Under the pieces are notes generated by a model that saw only the letters and a list, made by a program, of their open reading frames with translations, was not told the DNA's origin and did not search any database. This document shows, one piece after another, positions 37,251 through 52,200 of a DNA stretch of 64,000 nucleotides. A program made the position numbers and the translations under genes. The DNA comes from Muricea muricata (lineage: Eukaryota > Cnidaria > Anthozoa > Malacalcyonacea > Plexauridae). Positions within the stretch are counted from its first letter, which is position 1. Every line of letters begins with the position of its first letter. The stretch covers positions 14,135,032 to 14,199,031 of the forward strand of contig OY979724.1 in assembly GCA_963855995.1 (NCBI GenBank), in the 5' to 3' direction.

Positions 37251-40200
37251 CTCCCCTAATAGTTCGAATTCGAGCCAGAGGTGGTGAACAGGCAATTGGC
37301 AGTCAATTGGATGTGAATGTTGGCGAAAACAACGTCCAATTCTGTCCAAAGCCACCTTTTATAACAATACTTGGTCCGTTATGAAAATACTTAGTCCGTT
37401 TCGCCATCGTTACGCTCTCTTTTTTACCATCCTAAGGCTAATCCTTCGAAGCAGAATTCCTGACTCTGCTAATGTAAATTGATTACGCTAGCATGTAATC
37501 TCATATGGTACTTCTCAAAAATCCTAATATAAGTGGTATAACGTATTTTTTTCCAATATTTTATTATGGCATTTTTTGTAAAAATTTGTACCTCATTCAA
37601 TTAAAAACGGGTAAATAATTTAAACCACATTCGACAACGCAGCTGAACGATAATTCTCTGGCTCTGAATTATTTTCGTTTTGGCTATGTTTAAGAATTAA
37701 TATTAGGCTAGAGAAAACCCCGCTAAGACAATTTAAACTTAGTGGCAATCACTTGAAATCACTTGAAACTTTGCAAAAGATCACTAGAACACATTGAACA
37801 ACGACTGATATAGGTATTTGCTACATGGTTTAAATTTATTTGTATGTTTCCTGTGGAGTTGATCGTGAATTTGAACTTTGACAGGTATTTATCATTTTTT
37901 CAGGCAATTGAAAGAAAGACAATACTGGAAAATGAACTAGATGAAAGCGAGACGTTAGTTACTTCCCAATAGCGAAAACGAAAATAATTCAGAGCAAGAG
38001 AATTATCGTTCAGCTGCGTTGTCGAATGTGGTTTAAATTATTTACCCGTTTTTAATTGAACGAGGTACAAATTTTTACAAAAATTGTCATAATAAAGTAT
38101 CGGAAAAAAAATGCTATACCACTTAGTTAGGGTTTTCGAGAAGTACCATGCGAGATTACATGCTAGCGTAATCAATTTACGTTAGCAGATTTCAAAAGGA
38201 GTGAGGAATTCTGCTACCTTTGAAGGATTAGCCTTAGGATGGTAAAAAAGAGAGAAAACGATGGTGAAATGGGCAGAGTATTGTAATAAAAGATGGCTTT
38301 GGACATTTGGCGCCTTGAGAGAATTGGACGTTGTTGTCGCCAACATTAACGGCCAATTGACTGCCTTCGCCTAATATCCACCATCTCTGGCTCGAATTCG
38401 AACTATTAGGGGAGGGTAGAAGCGGCCCCCAGACCATGAGTGCTAAAACCCTGGAATTCTAGATTCGAATCCGACCATCGACAGTATAGAATCACCGCTC
38501 GTATTGATATACGTTAGGCTCCGCTGTTGCAAGGATTGTGGTTGCATTAACAGCAATCACGCGCATGCGTATATTTGCTCTTAAACTTGCCAAAAGATAC
38601 ACATAACCCGGGTAAAATATTCGCAAAATCGCCATTTTTAAGATGACAACATATGCTCTCCCCTATATACCCTCCCCTAATAGTTCGAATTCGAGCCAGA
38701 GGTGGTGAACAGGCAATTGGCAGTCAATTGGATGTTAATGTTGGCGAAAACAACGTCCAATTCTGTCCAAAGCCACCTTTTATAACAATACTTGGTCCAT
38801 TTCAAATGTCCAAAGCCATCTTTTATGAAAATACTTAGTCCGTTTCGCCATCGTTACGCTCTCTTTTTTACCATCCTAAGGCTAATCTTTCGAAGCAGAA
38901 TTCCTGACTCTGCTAATGTAAATTGATTACGCTAGCATGTAATCTCATATGGTACTTCTCAAAAATCCTAATATAAGTGGTATAACGTATTTTTTTCCAA
39001 TATTTTATTATGGCATTTTTTGTAAAAATTTGTACCTCATTCAATTAAAAACGGGTAAATAATTTAAACCACATTCGACAACGCAGCTGAACGATAATTC
39101 TCTGGCTCTGAATTATTTTCGTTTTGGCTATGTTTAAGAATTAATATTAGGCTAGAGAAAACCCCGCTAAGACAATTTAAACTTAGTGGCAATCACTTGA
39201 AATCACTTGAAACTTTGCAAAAGATCACTAGAACACATCGAACAACGACTGAATTAGGTATTTGCTACATGGTTTAAATTTATTTGTATGTTTCCTGTGG
39301 AGTTGATCGTGAATTTGAACTTTGACAGGTGTTTATCATTTTTTCAGGCAATTGAAAGAAAGACAATACTGGAAAATGAACTAGATGAAAGCGAGACGTT
39401 AGTTACTTCCCAATAGCGAAAACGAAAATAATTCAGAGCAAGAGAATTATCGTTCAGCTGCGTTGTCGAATGTGGTTTAAATTATTTACCCGTTTTTAAT
39501 TGAACGAGGTACAAATTTTTACAAAAATTGTCATAATAAAGTATCGGAAAAAAAATGCTATACCACTTAGTTAGGGTTTTCGAGAAGTACCATGCGAGAT
39601 TACATGCTAGCGTAATCAATTTACGTTAGCAGATTTCAAAAGGAGTGAGGAATTCTGCTACCTTTGAAGGATTAGCCTTAGGATGGTAAAAAAGAGAGAA
39701 AACGATGGTGAAATGGGCAGAGTATTGTAATAAAAGATGGCTTTGGACATTTGGCGCCTTGAGAGAATTGGACGTTGTTGTCGCCAACATTAACGGCCAA
39801 TTGACTGCCTTCGCCTAATATCCACCATCTCTGGCTCGAATTCGAACTATTAGGGGAGGGTAGAAGCGGCCCCCAGACCATGAGTGCTAAAACCCTGGAA
39901 TTCTAGATTCGAATCCGACCATCGACAGTGTAGAATCACCGCTCGTATTGATATACGTTAGGCTCCGCTGTTGCAAGGATTGTGGTTGCATTAACAGCAA
40001 TCACGCGCATGCGTATATTTGCTCTTAAACTTGCCAAAAGATACACATAACCCGGGTAAAATATTCGCAAAATCGCCATTTTTAAGATGACAACATATGC
40101 TCTCCCCTATATACCCTCCCCTAATAGTTCGAATTCGAGCCAGAGGTGGTGAACAGGCAATTGGCAGTCAATTGGATGTGAATGTTGGCGAAAACAACGT

Positions 40201-43200
40201 CCAATTCTGTCCAAAGCCACCTTTTATAACAATACTTGGTCCGTTATGAAAATACTTAGTCCGTTTCGCCATCGTTACGCTCTCTTTTTTACCATCCTAA
40301 GGCTAATCCTTCGAAGCAGAATTCCTGACTCTGCTAATGTAAATTGATTACGCTAGCATGTAATCTCATATGGTACTTCTCAAAAATCCTAATATAAGTG
40401 GTATAACGTATTTTTTTCCAATATTTTATTATGGCATTTTTTGTAAAAATTTGTACCTCATTCAATTAAAAACGGGTAAATAATTTAAACCACATTCGAC
40501 AACGCAGCTGAACGATAATTCTCTGGCTCTGAATTATTTTCGTTTTGGCTATGTTTAAGAATTAATATTAGGCTAGAGAAAACCCCGCTAAGACAATTTA
40601 AACTTAGTGGCAATCACTTGAAATCACTTGAAACTTTGCAAAAGATCACTAGAACACATTGAACAACGACTGATATAGGTATTTGCTACATGGTTTAAAT
40701 TTATTTGTATGTTTCCTGTGGAGTTGATCGTGAATTTGAACTTTGACAGGTATTTATCATTTTTTCAGGCAATTGAAAGAAAGACAATACTGGAAAATGA
40801 ACTAGATGAAAGCGAGACGTTAGTTACTTCCCAATAGCGAAAACGAAAATAATTCAGAGCAAGAGAATTATCGTTCAGCTGCGTTGTCGAATGTGGTTTA
40901 AATTATTTACCCGTTTTTAATTGAACGAGGTACAAATTTTTACAAAAATTGTCATAATAAAGTATCGGAAAAAAAATGCTATACCACTTAGTTAGGGTTT
41001 TCGAGAAGTACCATGCGAGATTACATGCTAGCGTAATCAATTTACGTTAGCAGATTTCAAAAGGAGTGAGGAATTCTGCTACCTTTGAAGGATTAGCCTT
41101 AGGATGGTAAAAAAGAGAGAAAACGATGGTGAAATGGGCAGAGTATTGTAATAAAAGATGGCTTTGGACATTTGGCGCCTTGAGAGAATTGGACGTTGTT
41201 GTCGCCAACATTAACGGCCAATTGACTGCCTTCGCCTAATATCCACCATCTCTGGCTCGAATTCGAACTATTAGGGGAGGGTAGAAGCGGCCCCCAGACC
41301 ATAAGTGCTAAAACCCTGGAATTCTAGATTCGAATCCGACCATCGACAGTATAGAATCACCGTTCGTATTGATATACGTTAGGCTCCGCTGTTTCAAGGA
41401 TTGTGGTTGCATTAACAGCAATCACGCGCATGCGCAGACGTTTTTCCGTGGTGTTAATGCAACCACAATCCTTGCAACAGCGGAGCCTAACGTATATCAA
41501 TACGAACGGTGATTCTATACTGTCGATGGTCGGATTCGAATCTAGAATTCCAGGGTTTTAGCACTCATGGTCTGGGGGCCGCTTCTACCCTCCCCTAATA
41601 GTTCGAATTCGAGCCAGAGGTGGTCAACAGGCAATTGGCAGTCAATTGGATGTTAATGTTGGCGAAAACAACGTCCAATTCTGTCCAAAGCCACCTTTTA
41701 TAACAATACTTGGTCCGTTATGAAAATACTTAGTCCGTTTCGCCATCGTTACGCTCTCTTTTTTACCATCCTAAGGCTAATCCTTCGAAGCAGAATTCCT
41801 GACTCTGCTAATGTAAATTGATTACGCTAGCATGTAATCTCATATGGTACTTCTCAAAAATCCTAATATAAGTGGTATAACGTATTTTTTTCCAATATTT
41901 TATTATGGCATTTTTTGTAAAAATTTGTACCTCATTCAATTAAAAACGGGTAAATAATTTAAACCACATTCGACAACGCAGCTGAACGATAATTCTCTGG
42001 CTCTGAATTATTTTCGTTTTGGCTATGTTTAAGAATTAATATTAGGCTAGAGAAAACCCCGCTAAGACAATTTAAACTTAGTGGCAATCACTTGAAATCA
42101 CTTGAAACTTTGCAAAAGATCACTAGAACACATTGAACAACGACTGATATAGGTATTTGCTACATGGTTTAAATTTATTTGTATGTTTCCTGTGGAGTTG
42201 ATCGTGAATTTGAACTTTGACAGGTGTTTATCATTTTTTCAGGCAATTGAAAGAAAGACAATACTGGAAAATGAACTAGATGAAAGCGAGACGTTAGTTA
42301 CTTCCCAATAGCGAAAACGAAAATAATTCAGAGCAAGAGAATTATCGTTCAGCTGCGTTGTCGAATGTGGTTTAAATTATTTACCCGTTTTTAATTGAAC
42401 GAGGTACAAATTTTTACAAAAATTGTCATAATAAAGTATCGGAAAAAAAATGCTATACCACTTAGTTAGGGTTTTCGAGAAGTACCATGCGAGATTACAT
42501 GCTAGCGTAATCAATTTACGTTAGCAGATTTCAAAAGGAGTGAGGAATTCTGCTACCTTTGAAGGATTAGCCTTAGGATGGTAAAAAAGAGAGAAAACGA
42601 TGGTGAAATGGGCAGAGTATTGTAATAAAAGATGGCTTTGGACATTTGGCGCCTTGAGAGAATTGGACGTTGTTGTCGCCAACATTAACGGCCAATTGAT
42701 TGCCTTCGCCTAATATCCACCATCTCTGGCTCGAATTCGAACTATTAGGGGAGGGTAGAAGCGGCCCCCAGACCATAAGTGCTAAAACCCTGGAATTCTA
42801 GATTCGAATCCGACCATCGACAGTATAGAATCACCGCTCGTATTGATATACGTTAGGCTCCGCTGTTGCAAGGATTGTGGTTGCATTAACAGCAATCACG
42901 CGCATGCGTATATTTGCTCTTAAACTTGCCAAAAGATACACATTACCCGGGTAAAATATTCGCAAAATCGCCATTTTTAAGATGACAACATATGCTCTCC
43001 CCTATATACCCTCCCCTAATAGTTCGAATTCGAGCCAGAGGTGGTGAACAGGCAATTGGCAGTCAATTGGATGTGAATGTTGGCGAAAACAACGTCCAAT
43101 TCTGTCCAAAGCCACCTTTTATAACAATACTTGGTCCGTTATGAAAATACTTAGTCCGTTTCGCCATCGTTACGCTCTCTTTTTTACCATCCTAAGGCTA

Positions 43201-46200
43201 ATCCTTCGAAGCAGAATTCCTGACTCTGCTAATGTAAATTGATTACGCTAGCATGTAATCTCATATGGTACTTCTCAAAAATCCTAATATAAGTGGTATA
43301 ACGTATTTTTTTCCAATATTTTATTATGGCATTTTTTGTAAAAATTTGTACCTCATTCAATTAAAAACGGGTAAATAATTTAAACCACATTCGACAACGC
43401 AGCTGAACGATAATTCTCTGGCTCTGAATTATTTTCGTTTTGGCTATGTTTAAGAATTAATATTAGGCTAGAGAAAACCCCGCTAAGACAATTTAAACTT
43501 AGTGGCAATCACTTGAAATCACTTGAAACTTTGCAAAAGATCACTAGAACACATTGAACAACGACTGATATAGGTATTTGCTACATGGTTTAAATTTATT
43601 TGTATGTTTCCTGTGGAGTTGATCGTGAATTTGAACTTTGACAGGTGTTTATCATTTTTTCAGGCAATTGAAAGAAAGACAATACTGGAAAATGAACTAG
43701 ATGAAAGCGAGACGTTAGTTACTTCCCAATAGCCAAAACGAAAATAATTCAGAGCAAGAGAATTATCGTTCAGCTGCGTTGTCGAATGTGGTTTAAATTA
43801 TTTACCCGTTTTTAATTGAACGAGGTACAAATTTTTACAAAAATTGTCATAATAAAGTATCGGAAAAAAAATGCTATACCACTTAGTTAGGGTTTTCGAG
43901 AAGTACCATGCGAGATTACATGCTAGCGTAATCAATTTACGTTAGCAGATTTCAAAAGGAGTGAGGAATTCTGCTACCTTTGAAGGATTAGCCTTAGGAT
44001 GGTAAAAAAGAGAGAAAACGATGGTGAAATGGGCAGAGTATTGTAATAAAAGATGGCTTTGGACATTTGGCGCCTTGAGAGAATTGGACGTTGTTGTCGC
44101 CAACATTAACGGCCAATTGACTGCCTTCGCCTAATATCCACCATCTCTGGCTCGAATTCGAACTATTAGGGGAGGGTAGAAGCGGCCCCCAGACCATAAG
44201 TGCTAAAACCCTGGAATTCTAGATTCGAATCCGACCATCGACAGTATAGAATCACCGTTCGTATTGATATACGTTAGGCTCCGCTGTTGCAAGGATTGTG
44301 GTTGCATTAACAGCAATCACGCGCATGCGCAGACGTTTTTCCGTGGTGTTAATGCAACCACAATCCTTGCAACAGCGGAGCCTAACGTATATCAATACGA
44401 ACGGTGATTCTATACTGTCGATGGTCGGATTCGAATCTAGAATTCCAGGGTTTTAGCACTCATGGTCTGGGGGCCGCTTCTACCCTCCCCTAATAGCTCG
44501 AATTCGAGCCAGAGGTGGTGAACAGGCAATTGGCAGTCAATTGGATGTTAATGTTGGCGAAAACAACGTCCAATTCTGTCCAAAGCCACCTTTTATAACA
44601 ATACTTGGTCCGTTATGAAAATACTTAGTCCGTTTCGCCATCGTTACGCTCTCTTTTTTACCATCCTAAGGCTAATCCTTCGAAGCAGAATTCCTGACTC
44701 TGCTAATGTAAATTGATTACGCTAGCATGTAATCTCATATGGTACTTCTCAAAAATCCTAATATAAGTGGTATAACGTATTTTTTTCCAATATTTTATTA
44801 TGGCATTTTTTGTAAAAATTTGTACCTCATTCAATTAAAAACGGGTAAATAATTTAAACCACATTCGACAACGCAGCTGAACGATAATTCTCTGGCTCTG
44901 AATTATTTTCGTTTTGGCTATGTTTAAGAATTAATATTAGGCTAGAGAAAACCCCGCTAAGACAATTTAAACTTAGTGGCAATCACTTGAAATCACTTGA
45001 AACTTTGCAAAAGATCACTAGAACACATCGAACAACGACTGAATTAGGTATTTGCTACATGGTTTAAATTTATTTGTATGTTTCCTGTGGAGTTGATCGT
45101 GAATTTGAACTTTGACAGGTGTTTATCATTTTTTCAGGCAATTGAAAGAAAGACAATACTGGAAAATGAACTAGATGAAAGCGAGACGTTAGTTACTTCC
45201 CAATAGCCAAAACGAAAATAATTCAGAGCAAGAGAATTATCGTTCAGCTGCGTTGTCGAATGTGGTTTAAATTATTTACCCGTTTTTAATCGAACGAGGT
45301 ACAAATTTTTACAAAAATTGTCATAATAAAGTATTGGAAAAAAAATGCTATACCACTTAGTTAGGGTTTTCGAGAAGTACCATGCGAGATTACATGCTAG
45401 CGTAATCAATTTACGTTAGCAGATTTCAAAAGGAGTGAGGAATTCTGCTACCTTTGAAGGATTAGCCTTAGGATGGTAAAAAAGAGAGAAAACGATGGTG
45501 AAATGGGCAGAGTATTGTAATAAAAGATGGCTTTGGACATTTGGCGCCTTGAGAGAATTGGACGTTGTTGTCGCCAACATTAACGGCCAATTGACTGCCT
45601 TCGCCTAATATCCACCATCTCTGGCTCGAATTCGAACTATTAGGGGAGGGTAGAAGCGGCCCCCAGACCATAAGTGCTAAAACCCTGGAATTCTAGATTC
45701 GAATCCGACCATCGACAGTATAGAATCACCGTTCGTATTGATATACGTTAGGCTCCGCTGTTGCAAGGATTGTGGTTGCATTAACAGCAATCACGCGCAT
45801 GCGCAGACGTTTTTCCGTGGTGTTAATGCAACCACAATCCTTGCAACAGCGGAGCCTAACGTATATCAATACGAACGGTGATTCTATACTGTCGATGGTC
45901 GGATTCGAATCTAGAATTCCAGGGTTTTAGCACTCATGGTCTGGGGGCCGCTTCTACCCTCCCCTAATAGTTCGAATTCGAGCCAGAGGTGGTGAACAGG
46001 CAATTGGCAGTCAATTGGATGTTAATGTTGGCGAAAACAACGTCCAATTCTGTCCAAAGCCACCTTTTATAACAATACTTGGTCCGTTATGAAAATACTT
46101 AGTCCGTTTCGCCATCGTTACGCTCTCTTTTTTACCATCCTAAGGCTAATCCTTCGAAGCAGAATTCCTGACTCTGCTAATGTAAATTGATTACGCTAGC

Positions 46201-49200
46201 ATGTAATCTCATATGGTACTTCTCAAAAATCCTAATATAAGTGGTATAACGTATTTTTTTCCAATATTTTATTATGGCATTTTTTGTAAAAATTTGTACC
46301 TCATTCAATTAAAAACGGGTAAATAATTTAAACCACATTCGACAACGCAGCTGAACGATAATTCTCTGGCTCTGAATTATTTTCGTTTTGGCTATGTTTA
46401 AGAATTAATATTAGGCTAGAGAAAACCCCGCTAAGACAATTTAAACTTAGTGGCAATCACTTGAAATCACTTGAAACTTTGCAAAAGATCACTAGAACAC
46501 ATTGAACAACGACTGATATAGGTATTTGCTACATGGTTTAAATTTATTTGTATGTTTCCTGTGGAGTTGATCGTGAATTTGAACTTTGACAGGTGTTTAT
46601 CATTTTTTCAGGCAATTGAAAGAAAGACAATACTGGAAAATGAACTAGATGAAAGCGAGACGTTAGTTACTTCCCAATAGCGAAAACGAAAATAATTCAG
46701 AGCAAGAGAATTATCGTTCAGCTGCGTTGTCGAATGTGGTTTAAATTATTTACCCGTTTTTAATTGAACGAGGTACAAATTTTTACAAAAATTGTCATAA
46801 TAAAGTATCGGAAAAAAAATGCTATACCACTTAGTTAGGGTTTTCGAGAAGTACCATGCGAGATTACATGCTAGCGTAATCAATTTACGTTAGCAGATTT
46901 CAAAAGGAGTGAGGAATTCTGCTACCTTTGAAGGATTAGCCTTAGGATGGTAAAAAAGAGAGAAAACGATGGTGAAATGGGCAGAGTATTGTAATAAAAG
47001 ATGGCTTTGGACATTTGGCGCCTTGAGAGAATTGGACGTTGTTGTCGCCAACATTAACGGCCAATTGACTGCCTTCGCCTAATATCCACCATCTCTGGCT
47101 CGAATTCGAACTATTAGGGGAGGGTAGAAGCGGCCCCCAGACCATAAGTGCTAAAACCCTGGAATTCTAGATTCGAATCCGACCATCGACAGTATAGAAT
47201 CACCGTTCGTATTGATATACGTTAGGCTCCGCTGTTGCAAGGATTGTGGTTGCATTAACAGCAATCACGCGCATGCGCAGACGTTTTTCCGTGGTGTTAA
47301 TGCAACCACAATCCTTGCAACAGCGGAGCCTAACGTATATCAATACGAACGGTGATTCTATACTGTCGATGGTCGGATTCGAATCTAGAATTCCAGGGTT
47401 TTAGCACTCATGGTCTGGGGGCCGCTTCTACCCTCCCCTAATAGTCCGAATTCGAGCCAGAGGTGGTGAACAGGCAATTGGCAGTCAATTGGATGTTAAT
47501 GTTGGCGAAAACAACGTCCAATTCTGTCCAAAGCCACCTTTTATAACAATACTTGGTCCGTTATGAAAATACTTAGTCCGTTTCGCCATCGTTACGCTCT
47601 CTTTTTTACCATCCTAAGGCTAATCCTTCGAAGCAGAATTCCTGACTCTGCTAATGTAAATTGATTACGCTAGCATGTAATCTCATATGGTACTTCTCAA
47701 AAATCCTAATATAAGTGGTATAACGTATTTTTTTCCAATATTTTATTATGGCATTTTTTGTAAAAATTTGTACCTCATTCAATTAAAAACGGGTAAATAA
47801 TTTAAACCACATTCGACAACGCAGCTGAACGATAATTCTCTGGCTCTGAATTATTTTCGTTTTGGCTATGTTTAAGAATTAATATTAGGCTAGAGAAAAC
47901 CCCGCTAAGACAATTTAAACTTAGTGGCAATCACTTGAAATCACTTGAAACTTTGCAAAAGATCACTAGAACACATCGAACAACGACTGAATTAGGTATT
48001 TGCTACATGGTTTAAATTTATTTGTATGTTTCCTGTGGAGTTGATCGTGAATTTGAACTTTGACAGGTGTTTATCATTTTTTCAGGCAATTGAAAGAAAG
48101 ACAATACTGGAAAATGAACTAGATGAAAGCGAGACGTTAGTTACTTCCCAATAGCCAAAACGAAAATAATTCAGAGCAAGAGAATTATCGTTCAGCTGCG
48201 TTGTCGAATGTGGTTTAAATTATTTACCCGTTTTTAATCGAACGAGGTACAAATTTTTACAAAAATTGTCATAATAAAGTATTGGAAAAAAAATGCTATA
48301 CCACTTAGTTAGGGTTTTCGAGAAGTACCATGCGAGATTACATGCTAGCGTAATCAATTTACGTTAGCAGATTTCAAAAGGAGTGAGGAATTCTGCTACC
48401 TTTGAAGGATTAGCCTTAGGATGGTAAAAAAGAGAGAAAACGATGGTGAAATGGGCAGAGTATTGTAATAAAAGATGGCTTTGGACATTTGGCGCCTTGA
48501 GAGAATTGGACGTTGTTGTCGCCAACATTAACGGCCAATTGACTGCCTTCGCCTAATATCCACCATCTCTGGCTCGAATTCGAACTATTAGGGGAGGGTA
48601 GAAGCGGCCCCCAGACCATAAGTGCTAAAACCCTGGAATTCTAGATTCGAATCCGACCATCGACAGTATAGAATCACCGTTCGTATTGATATACGTTAGG
48701 CTCCGCTGTTGCAAGGATTGTGGTTGCATTAACAGCAATCACGCGCATGCGCAGACGTTTTTCCGTGGTGTTAATGCAACCACAATCCTTGCAACAGCGG
48801 AGCCTAACGTATATCAATACGAACGGTGATTCTATACTGTCGATGGTCGGATTCGAATCTAGAATTCCAGGGTTTTAGCACTCATGGTCTGGGGGCCGCT
48901 TCTACCCTCCCCTAATAGTTCGAATTCGAGCCAGAGGTGGTGAACAGGCAATTGGCAGTCAATTGGATGTTAATGTTGGCGAAAACAACGTCCAATTCTG
49001 TCCAAAGCCACCTTTTATAACAATACTTGGTCCGTTATGAAAATACTTAGTCCGTTTCGCCATCGTTACGCTCTCTTTTTTACCATCCTAAGGCTAATCC
49101 TTCGAAGCAGAATTCCTGACTCTGCTAATGTAAATTGATTACGCTAGCATGTAATCTCATATGGTACTTCTCAAAAATCCTAATATAAGTGGTATAACGT

Positions 49201-52200
49201 ATTTTTTTCCAATATTTTATTATGGCATTTTTTGTAAAAATTTGTACCTCATTCAATTAAAAACGGGTAAATAATTTAAACCACATTCGACAACGCAGCT
49301 GAACGATAATTCTCTGGCTCTGAATTATTTTCGTTTTGGCTATGTTTAAGAATTAATATTAGGCTAGAGAAAACCCCGCTAAGACAATTTAAACTTAGTG
49401 GCAATCACTTGAAATCACTTGAAACTTTGCAAAAGATCACTAGAACACATTGAACAACGACTGATATAGGTATTTGCTACATGGTTTAAATTTATTTGTA
49501 TGTTTCCTGTGGAGTTGATCGTGAATTTGAACTTTGACAGGTGTTTATCATTTTTTCAGGCAATTGAAAGAAAGACAATACTGGAAAATGAACTAGATGA
49601 AAGCGAGACGTTAGTTACTTCCCAATAGCGAAAACGAAAATAATTCAGAGCAAGAGAATTATCGTTCAGCTGCGTTGTCGAATGTGGTTTAAATTATTTA
49701 CCCGTTTTTAATTGAACGAGGTACAAATTTTTACAAAAATTGTCATAATAAAGTATCGGAAAAAAAATGCTATACCACTTAGTTAGGGTTTTCGAGAAGT
49801 ACCATGCGAGATTACATGCTAGCGTAATCAATTTACGTTAGCAGATTTCAAAAGGAGTGAGGAATTCTGCTACCTTTGAAGGATTAGCCTTAGGATGGTA
49901 AAAAAGAGAGAAAACGATGGTGAAATGGGCAGAGTATTGTAATAAAAGATGGCTTTGGACATTTGGCGCCTTGAGAGAATTGGACGTTGTTGTCGCCAAC
50001 ATTAACGGCCAATTGACTGCCTTCGCCTAATATCCACCATCTCTGGCTCGAATTCGAACTATTAGGGGAGGGTAGAAGCGGCCCCCAGACCATAAGTGCT
50101 AAAACCCTGGAATTCTAGATTCGAATCCGACCATCGACAGTATAGAATCACCGTTCGTATTGATATACGTTAGGCTCCGCTGTTGCAAGGATTGTGGTTG
50201 CATTAACAGCAATCACGCGCATGCGCAGACGTTTTTCCGTGGTGTTAATGCAACCACAATCCTTGCAACAGCGGAGCCTAACGTATATCAATACGAACGG
50301 TGATTCTATACTGTCGATGGTCGGATTCGAATCTAGAATTCCAGGGTTTTAGCACTCATGGTCTGGGGGCCGCTTCTACCCTCCCCTAATAGTCCGAATT
50401 CGAGCCAGAGGTGGTGAACAGGCAATTGGCAGTCAATTGGATGTTAATGTTGGCGAAAACAACGTCCAATTCTGTCCAAAGCCACCTTTTATAACAATAC
50501 TTGGTCCGTTATGAAAATACTTAGTCCGTTTCGCCATCGTTACGCTCTCTTTTTTACCATCCTAAGGCTAATCCTTCGAAGCAGAATTCCTGACTCTGCT
50601 AATGTAAATTGATTACGCTAGCATGTAATCTCATATGGTACTTCTCAAAAATCCTAATATAAGTGGTATAACGTATTTTTTTCCAATATTTTATTATGGC
50701 ATTTTTTGTAAAAATTTGTACCTCATTCAATTAAAAACGGGTAAATAATTTAAACCACATTCGACAACGCAGCTGAACGATAATTCTCTGGCTCTGAATT
50801 ATTTTCGTTTTGGCTATGTTTAAGAATTAATATTAGGCTAGAGAAAACCCCGCTAAGACAATTTAAACTTAGTGGCAATCACTTGAAATCACTTGAAACT
50901 TTGCAAAAGATCACTAGAACACATCGAACAACGACTGAATTAGGTATTTGCTACATGGTTTAAATTTATTTGTATGTTTCCTGTGGAGTTGATCGTGAAT
51001 TTGAACTTTGACAGGTGTTTATCATTTTTTCAGGCAATTGAAAGAAAGACAATACTGGAAAATGAACTAGATGAAAGCGAGACGTTAGTTACTTCCCAAT
51101 AGCCAAAACGAAAATAATTCAGAGCAAGAGAATTATCGTTCAGCTGCGTTGTCGAATGTGGTTTAAATTATTTACCCGTTTTTAATCGAACGAGGTACAA
51201 ATTTTTACAAAAATTGTCATAATAAAGTATTGGAAAAAAAATGCTATACCACTTAGTTAGGGTTTTCGAGAAGTACCATGCGAGATTACATGCTAGCGTA
51301 ATCAATTTACGTTAGCAGATTTCAAAAGGAGTGAGGAATTCTGCTACCTTTGAAGGATTAGCCTTAGGATGGTAAAAAAGAGAGAAAACGATGGTGAAAT
51401 GGGCAGAGTATTGTAATAAAAGATGGCTTTGGACATTTGGCGCCTTGAGAGAATTGGACGTTGTTGTCGCCAACATTAACGGCCAATTGACTGCCTTCGC
51501 CTAAAATCCACCATCTCTGGCTCGAATTCGAACTATTAGGGGAGGGTAGAAGCGGCCCCCAGACCATAAGTGCTAAGACCCTGGAATTCTAGATTCGAAT
51601 CCGACCATCGACAGTATAGAATCACCGTTCGTATTGATATACGTTAGGCTCCGCTGTTGCAAGGATTGTGGTTGCATTAACAGCAATCACGCGCATGCGC
51701 AGACGTTTTTCCGTGGTGTTAATGCAACCACAATCCTTGCAACAGCGGAGCCTAACGTATATCAATACGAACGGTGATTCTATACTGTCGATGGTCGGAT
51801 TCGAATCTAGAATTCCAGGGTTTTAGCACTCATGGTCTGGGGGCCGCTTCTACCCTCCCCTAATAGTCCGAATTCGAGCCAGAGGTGGTGAACAGGCAAT
51901 TGGCAGTCAATTGGATGTTAATGTTGGCGAAAACAACGTCCAATTCTGTCCAAAGCCACCTTTTATAACAATACTTGCTCCGTTATGAAAATACTTAGTC
52001 CGTTTCGCCATCGTTACGCTCTCTTTTTTACCATCCTAAGGCTAATCCTTCGAAGCAGAATTCCTGACTCTGCTAATGTAAATTGATTACGCTAGCATGT
52101 AATCTCATATGGTACTTCTCAAAAATCCTAATATAAGTGGTATAACGTATTTTTTTCCAATATTTTATTATGGCATTTTTTGTAAAAATTTGTACCTCAT

